From Sphingomonas sp. BK235 (GTDB lineage Bacteria > Pseudomonadota > Alphaproteobacteria > Sphingomonadales > Sphingomonadaceae), in assembly GCF_004345855.1 (NCBI RefSeq), contig NZ_SLXN01000008.1, forward strand, positions 1 to 64,000: 64,000 nucleotides of DNA. Direction: 5' to 3'. The notes under the pieces are model-generated. The model did not search any database and had not been told where the DNA came from. It worked only from the letters and a program-made list of their open reading frames with translations. Each line of letters starts with the position of its first letter. The first letter of the stretch is position 1. Below, piece by piece: positions 60,508 to 64,000 of this stretch. A program made the position numbers and the translations under genes.

Positions 60508-62172
60508 TCAGTTGAGGTAGCGCGCGGACGGAGCCTCGGCGGGTCCGGTCGCGTGCGCGGCGCAGGTGAAGCTGGTACGGCGGTTCGCGTCCCCACCGCG
60601 GTATTCGGGCAGCGCGGGATAGGAGCACAGCGGCCGCTCCTGCGCCGGCTGGCCACCGTCGCCCTGACGGCGGGCGATCAGCGTGGACGGTGCGTCGCCG
60701 CCCTCGGTCCAGGCGACAAGGGTCATCAGCGCATCGTTTTCGGCCTGCTGCGGCACCCCCGAGGTGAATGGCTGGCCGATGTCGGTCACGCCGGGACCGC
60801 CGAAGCAATGACCCATGCCGGGCACCAAGAACAGCCGGGCAAAGGCGGCTGCGTTCTCGCGGCCGCCCGCGCTTGCGACCAGGCGGTCATAATAGTTCGT
60901 CACTTCCGCGAAGGGGACGGCGGGATCCGCAAGACCGGTGTAGATGATCATCTTGCCGCCCGCGCGCGCGAAGTCCGAATAGTTGACGCCGTTCGCGTTC
61001 AACGTGCCGGCGAGCTGGGCATCGACACGGTCGAGGTCACGATCGAAGTCGAACGAAGCGGGTGCGAACGCATCACCGAGCGCCCAATTGAAGAGATAGA
61101 ATTGCTGTTCCGGCCAGGTTGCGGAATCTCCCTGCATCACAGGCCCCAGAGGCTGGTCCTCGCTGCCGAGGGTGAGGCCCGCGTAGATGCGTTCGCCGGT
61201 GCGCGGGTTGACCGGCCCCGCATACAGTCGCCGCAGCGTGGCGAGCTGCGGTGCGGTCAGGCACGTGTCCGAACCCGCGCCGGTCTTGCAGACAGGCAGG
61301 GTGCCAACGTCGAAGCGGCACCGGCGTGGATCAGTGAGAAAGCGATCACCGGGCTCACCGCCGTCCTTGCCGGCGCACGCCGCCAGTACCGAACGGCTGA
61401 CCAGCGACCATTGTCCGGCCGAGAGCTTGGCGGCAGCGGATGCGTTCAGCGCGGCATAGTTCCACAGGAAGTAGCTGGCGACATGGGTGCGGTTGTTGCC
61501 CGGATCGCCGGCCAGCACGCCGTCATAGTCGCTCGGGTAACGCTGCGCGGCGCCGAGCGCCTGCTGGCCGCCGGTCGAGCACCCCTCGAAATACGAGCGG
61601 AAGGAGGAGGTTTTGTAGAAGGCGGCCACCATCGACTTGGCCACGCGCGTCATCTCGTGCGTCGCGCGATGACCGAAGTCGATCCAGCGTTCGGGATGGG
61701 CTGCGGTGGCGTTGATGTCGGGCGCCGTGCCGAGGTCGGTGTTGGCGACCGCGAAGCCGCGCTTCAGCCCCTCGACCATGCCCATCTCATAAGCGATCCG
61801 CCCTGCGCCGCCGCCGTTCCCGGTGCCGAGCAGGCGACCGTTCCAGGCGGCGAGGGGCAGCCAGATTTCAATGCCGATGCGGCTGTCGGGTGTCGGCGTG
61901 GCGATTGCTTCGACGCGGCAGAACGCCGGCAGCGTCGCGACACGCGCGGCGAGATCGGGCGCGATCGGCGACGGAGGCGCGTCGAAGGCACCGGCTGCGA
62001 TCGCGCGCGCCGACGTGATCCGTGCCCCCGGCAGGGCGTGGCGCGCGAGCATCGCGCAGCTGCCCGTAGCGGGGCGCGGCGTGCTGGTCTCTGCCGCAGC
62101 GGGCGTAGCCGTGAGCGTCATGATCGCAGCGCCGAGCGTCGCGCCGATCGCACCCGCAATACGGGTCACCAT
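60508..62172 (-). CDS. Secreted tannase/feruloyl esterase family protein
   Basis: A 554-residue enzyme with a signal peptide (about 1-27, ending PAAAE). The nucleophile is in YFEGCSTGGQQAL (S199), with a GNGGGAG oxyanion loop near 119 and the catalytic His in PGMGHCFGG; Cys residues flank both, as in the CS-D-HC motif of tannases. It cleaves gallate, ferulate or related phenolic esters in the periplasm or outside. Its start overlaps the SDR gene by 7 bp. Key member for guessing the operon's plant-phenolic role. Confidence 0.9.
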   Translation of the reverse strand: MVTRIAGAIGATLGAAIMTLTATPAAAETSTPRPATGSCAMLARHALPGARITSARAIAAGAFDAPPSPIAPDLAARVATLPAFCRVEAIATPTPDSRIGIEIWLPLAAWNGRLLGTGNGGGAGRIAYEMGMVEGLKRGFAVANTDLGTAPDINATAAHPERWIDFGHRATHEMTRVAKSMVAAFYKTSSFRSYFEGCSTGGQQALGAAQRYPSDYDGVLAGDPGNNRTHVASYFLWNYAALNASAAAKLSAGQWSLVSRSVLAACAGKDGGEPGDRFLTDPRRCRFDVGTLPVCKTGAGSDTCLTAPQLATLRRLYAGPVNPRTGERIYAGLTLGSEDQPLGPVMQGDSATWPEQQFYLFNWALGDAFAPASFDFDRDLDRVDAQLAGTLNANGVNYSDFARAGGKMIIYTGLADPAVPFAEVTNYYDRLVASAGGRENAAAFARLFLVPGMGHCFGGPGVTDIGQPFTSGVPQQAENDALMTLVAWTEGGDAPSTLIARRQGDGGQPAQERPLCSYPALPEYRGGDANRRTSFTCAAHATGPAEAPSARYLN

Positions 62173-62852
62173 GGCAGAACCTCATTCTGATAGTCGATGA
62201 ACGACAGCCCTGGCGTGCCCCCACGCGCCTTGATCGCATCGGCGATGCCGCGCGCGCTGGTCTCGACCTCGAGCGGCGCCTGGTCGCCGCCCATGTCGGT
62301 CTTCACCCAGCCGGGCATGACCACAAGCAACGTCCGGTCGCCGCCGGCACGAACGGCGTAGCTGCGCATCAGCCGGTTGAGCGCTGCCTTGCTCGCGCCG
62401 TACAACTCGTAGCTCGGGCCCGGCTCCACCGACACGCTGCCGAGTCCGGACGTGGCGACCGCGATCGTGCCCCCGGAAACGACATGGTCGTCCAGCTGCT
62501 CCACCACCCGCATGGGCGCGAGCGCATTCGTACGCATCACCCGGTCGAACTCGTCACCGGCGACTTCGCCGATCGGCACGCTGGGATCGTCGCTCACGCC
62601 GGCGTTGACATAGATGAGGTCCAGCACAGTGCCGTCGAGGCGGTCGGCCAGCGCAACGATGCCCGCATCGTCGGTGACGTCGAGCACCTCTATGGCAAGC
62701 ATATCCCCGGCGAGCGCGGCCAGCGCGGCGGATGAGCCCGGCGTGCGTTCGGTAGCGATGACGCGCCAACCGCGCGACAGATATTCGCGCACCAGGCCGA
62801 GGCCGATGCCGCGCGATGCGCCGATGATCAGGGCCGTCGAAGTGTGGGTCAT
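62166..62852 (-). CDS. SDR family oxidoreductase
   Basis: A 228-residue SDR: ALIIGASRGIGLGLVREYLS (7-26), YVNAG (81-85), S135, Y151 and K155 (YGASKAAL). It belongs to the short CsgA-like/carbonyl-reductase branch (ending before a long C-terminal loop). In the operon it sits between the beta-glucosidase (33 bp) and the tannase-like gene (overlap). Substrate unknown, perhaps an aglycone carbonyl. Confidence 0.87.
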   Translation of the reverse strand: MTHTSTALIIGASRGIGLGLVREYLSRGWRVIATERTPGSSAALAALAGDMLAIEVLDVTDDAGIVALADRLDGTVLDLIYVNAGVSDDPSVPIGEVAGDEFDRVMRTNALAPMRVVEQLDDHVVSGGTIAVATSGLGSVSVEPGPSYELYGASKAALNRLMRSYAVRAGGDRTLLVVMPGWVKTDMGGDQAPLEVETSARGIADAIKARGGTPGLSFIDYQNEVLPW

Positions 62853-62885
62853 ATGTTGCTTCTCATGTTTTCGGGGCGGATCGGG

Positions 62886-64000
62886 TCACCCACCGCATGA
62901 TGCGTCGGTGACGTGCTTGCCCTTGATGATGTCGGAGTAAACGCGGGCGCTCAGCTTCGGCGTGCGCGCCTGCGTGTCGAAGTCGACGTAGATCATGCCG
63001 AACCGGCTGCCGTAGCCGAACAGCCACTCCAGATTGTCGTGGCTCGACCATACGTGATAGCCGCGCACGTCGGCGCCATCCTTCATGGCCGCCTTCATCG
63101 CGGCGATGTGATCGACCAGGTAGCGGCAGCGGCCGCGGTCGTTGACCTTACCGTCTACCAATTTGTCTTCGCCGGGGAAGCCTGCGCCGTTCTCGGTGAT
63201 GAAGACCGGCGGATTGCCGTACTCGGTGCGGATGCGGTCGAGCAGCACCTTGAACTGATCCGGCCGGACGGCGCCGTTGAACGCGGCATAGGTTCCTTCG
63301 GGCAGGAACATCTCAGCCGCATAGCGCGTGGTCGCATCGGCCGGGCGGCGGATGAAGAGCGGCGAGTAGAAATTAATGCCAAGATAGTCGAAACGCGCGG
63401 CGGCGATCGCTTCGGCGTCGCCGGGCTGGACGTCGAGGTCGCCGCCCAGCCCCGCTGCGGCCGCGAGCACGTCGGCGGGATAGTGCCCCTTGTACATCGC
63501 ATCGAGGAACCAGCGGTTCATCACGCCATCCGCGAGCACCGCGGCGTCACGATCGTCGGCGTTCGCGCCTTCTGCGGTGAGTGTCGGAAATAGGGGAACT
63601 GCCAGCCCTAGCCGGCCCTGGTAGCCGCGCGAGTCGAAGCTCTTTTTAGCTGCTGCCGATGCGAGCAGCAGGTGATTGAAGGTCCGCAGTGCGCCGGGAA
63701 GATCGCTTGCGGAAGGGACAATGGCGAACGTCGGCTCGCCGCCTGCGATGCGGCGCTCCGCCAGCCGCTTCATCGCACGCTCGACGAGTGGCTCGTTGAC
63801 CAGCACGTAGAGATCGACCTGATCGTGGAAGTTCGCGAACACGACGTCGGCATAGTGGCGGAACCACTCTATCGACTGGCGATTGTCCCACCCACCAGCG
63901 CGGGCGAGCGACAATGGCATGTCCCAATGATAGAGGGTCAGCATCGGCTTTATGCCCGCTGCCTTCAGATCCGCGATGAACTGGCGATAATGTGCGATCG
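62886..64000 (-). CDS. GH1 beta-glucosidase, cut by the window end
   Basis: The C-terminal 370 or so residues of a family 1 glycoside hydrolase; the frame stays open past 64000, where QFIADLKAAGIKP precedes MLTLYHWDMPLSLARAGGW. The acid/base Glu is in YVLVNEPL and the nucleophile in PVFITENGAGF; the end has VRGYHVWSSHDNLEWLFGYG and RFGMIYVDFDTQ, normal for the family. It frees glucose from beta-glucosides. First visible gene of the minus-strand operon with esterases and reductases. Confidence 0.93.
   Translation of the reverse strand, partial: IAHYRQFIADLKAAGIKPMLTLYHWDMPLSLARAGGWDNRQSIEWFRHYADVVFANFHDQVDLYVLVNEPLVERAMKRLAERRIAGGEPTFAIVPSASDLPGALRTFNHLLLASAAAKKSFDSRGYQGRLGLAVPLFPTLTAEGANADDRDAAVLADGVMNRWFLDAMYKGHYPADVLAAAAGLGGDLDVQPGDAEAIAAARFDYLGINFYSPLFIRRPADATTRYAAEMFLPEGTYAAFNGAVRPDQFKVLLDRIRTEYGNPPVFITENGAGFPGEDKLVDGKVNDRGRCRYLVDHIAAMKAAMKDGADVRGYHVWSSHDNLEWLFGYGSRFGMIYVDFDTQARTPKLSARVYSDIIKGKHVTDASCGG

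Noticed and set aside
60478..62190. Open frame of 570 codons on the plus strand
   Set aside because: Antisense to the tannase-like gene, which has a signal peptide and catalytic motifs; the plus-strand frame has none.

Overview
The window is GC-rich, gene-dense DNA from an alphaproteobacterium. The closest fit is a sphingomonad (Sphingomonas, Sphingobium or Novosphingobium type) plasmid or other conjugative element. The evidence is a run of accessory families common on alphaproteobacterial plasmids (DUF736, DUF2493, DUF3768, MobF relaxase, ParA with a small ribbon-helix-helix partner), an OprB-type porin remnant, and metabolic genes typical of that group. No rRNA, tRNA, replication initiator or CRISPR array was seen. 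The organism assignment is inference.

Layout. 1-9.4 kb: many small plasmid genes, including a minimal GHKL ATPase beside a PAPS-reductase-like protein, a DUF3768 protein, a Phd/PemK-type toxin-antitoxin pair with a palindromic promoter, a stand-alone receiver protein and several small membrane proteins. Two genes here have a good ribosome site but an apparent one-base frameshift. 9.4-14.7 kb: DUF736 and DUF2493 genes separated by gene-poor stretches full of hairpins, inverted repeats and a diverged 0.1 kb direct repeat, ending in a probable oriT. 14.7-24.6 kb: transfer module with a TrwA-like RHH protein, TraD/TrwB coupling protein and TrwC-type relaxase-helicase. It is followed by a Walker-less paralogue of the coupling protein, a DUF2726 nuclease-like protein, a membrane protein and a CsgG-like secreted protein. 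No mating-pair formation genes are present. 24.6-26.0 kb: parA, an RHH partner and iteron arrays on both sides.

26.0-33.3 kb: an island with a GNAT-like membrane protein, a complete three-gene ABC-3C conflict/defence system (nuclease-type effector, middle component 2, Rad50-like ATPase), an ADP-ribosyltransferase-fold protein and a serine resolvase. 33.4-37.3 kb: a secreted LamG-like protein and an arsRCBH arsenic resistance operon. 37.5-52.0 kb: two divergent catabolic operons around an IclR regulator with two perfect TTCCGC-N3-GCGGAA operators. They encode a CoA transferase, SDR, PcaF-like thiolase and FadB-like enzyme on one side, and an acyl-CoA dehydrogenase, Baeyer-Villiger monooxygenase, SDR, aldehyde dehydrogenase and EtfBA on the other. 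Together these fit oxidation of a cyclic alcohol or ketone to a dicarboxylate, then beta-oxidation. 52.0-54.4 kb: decay zone with an IS3 remnant, an MFS transporter and a broken resolvase. 54.5-56.7 kb: a LysR regulator divergent from glutathione-dependent formaldehyde dehydrogenase. 56.8-64.0 kb: one tight minus-strand operon of a GH1 beta-glucosidase (cut by the window end), SDR, tannase/feruloyl-esterase-like enzyme, quinone-reductase-type dehydrogenase, cupin, FMN reductase and type-B carboxylesterase, consistent with use of plant glycosides or phenolic esters.
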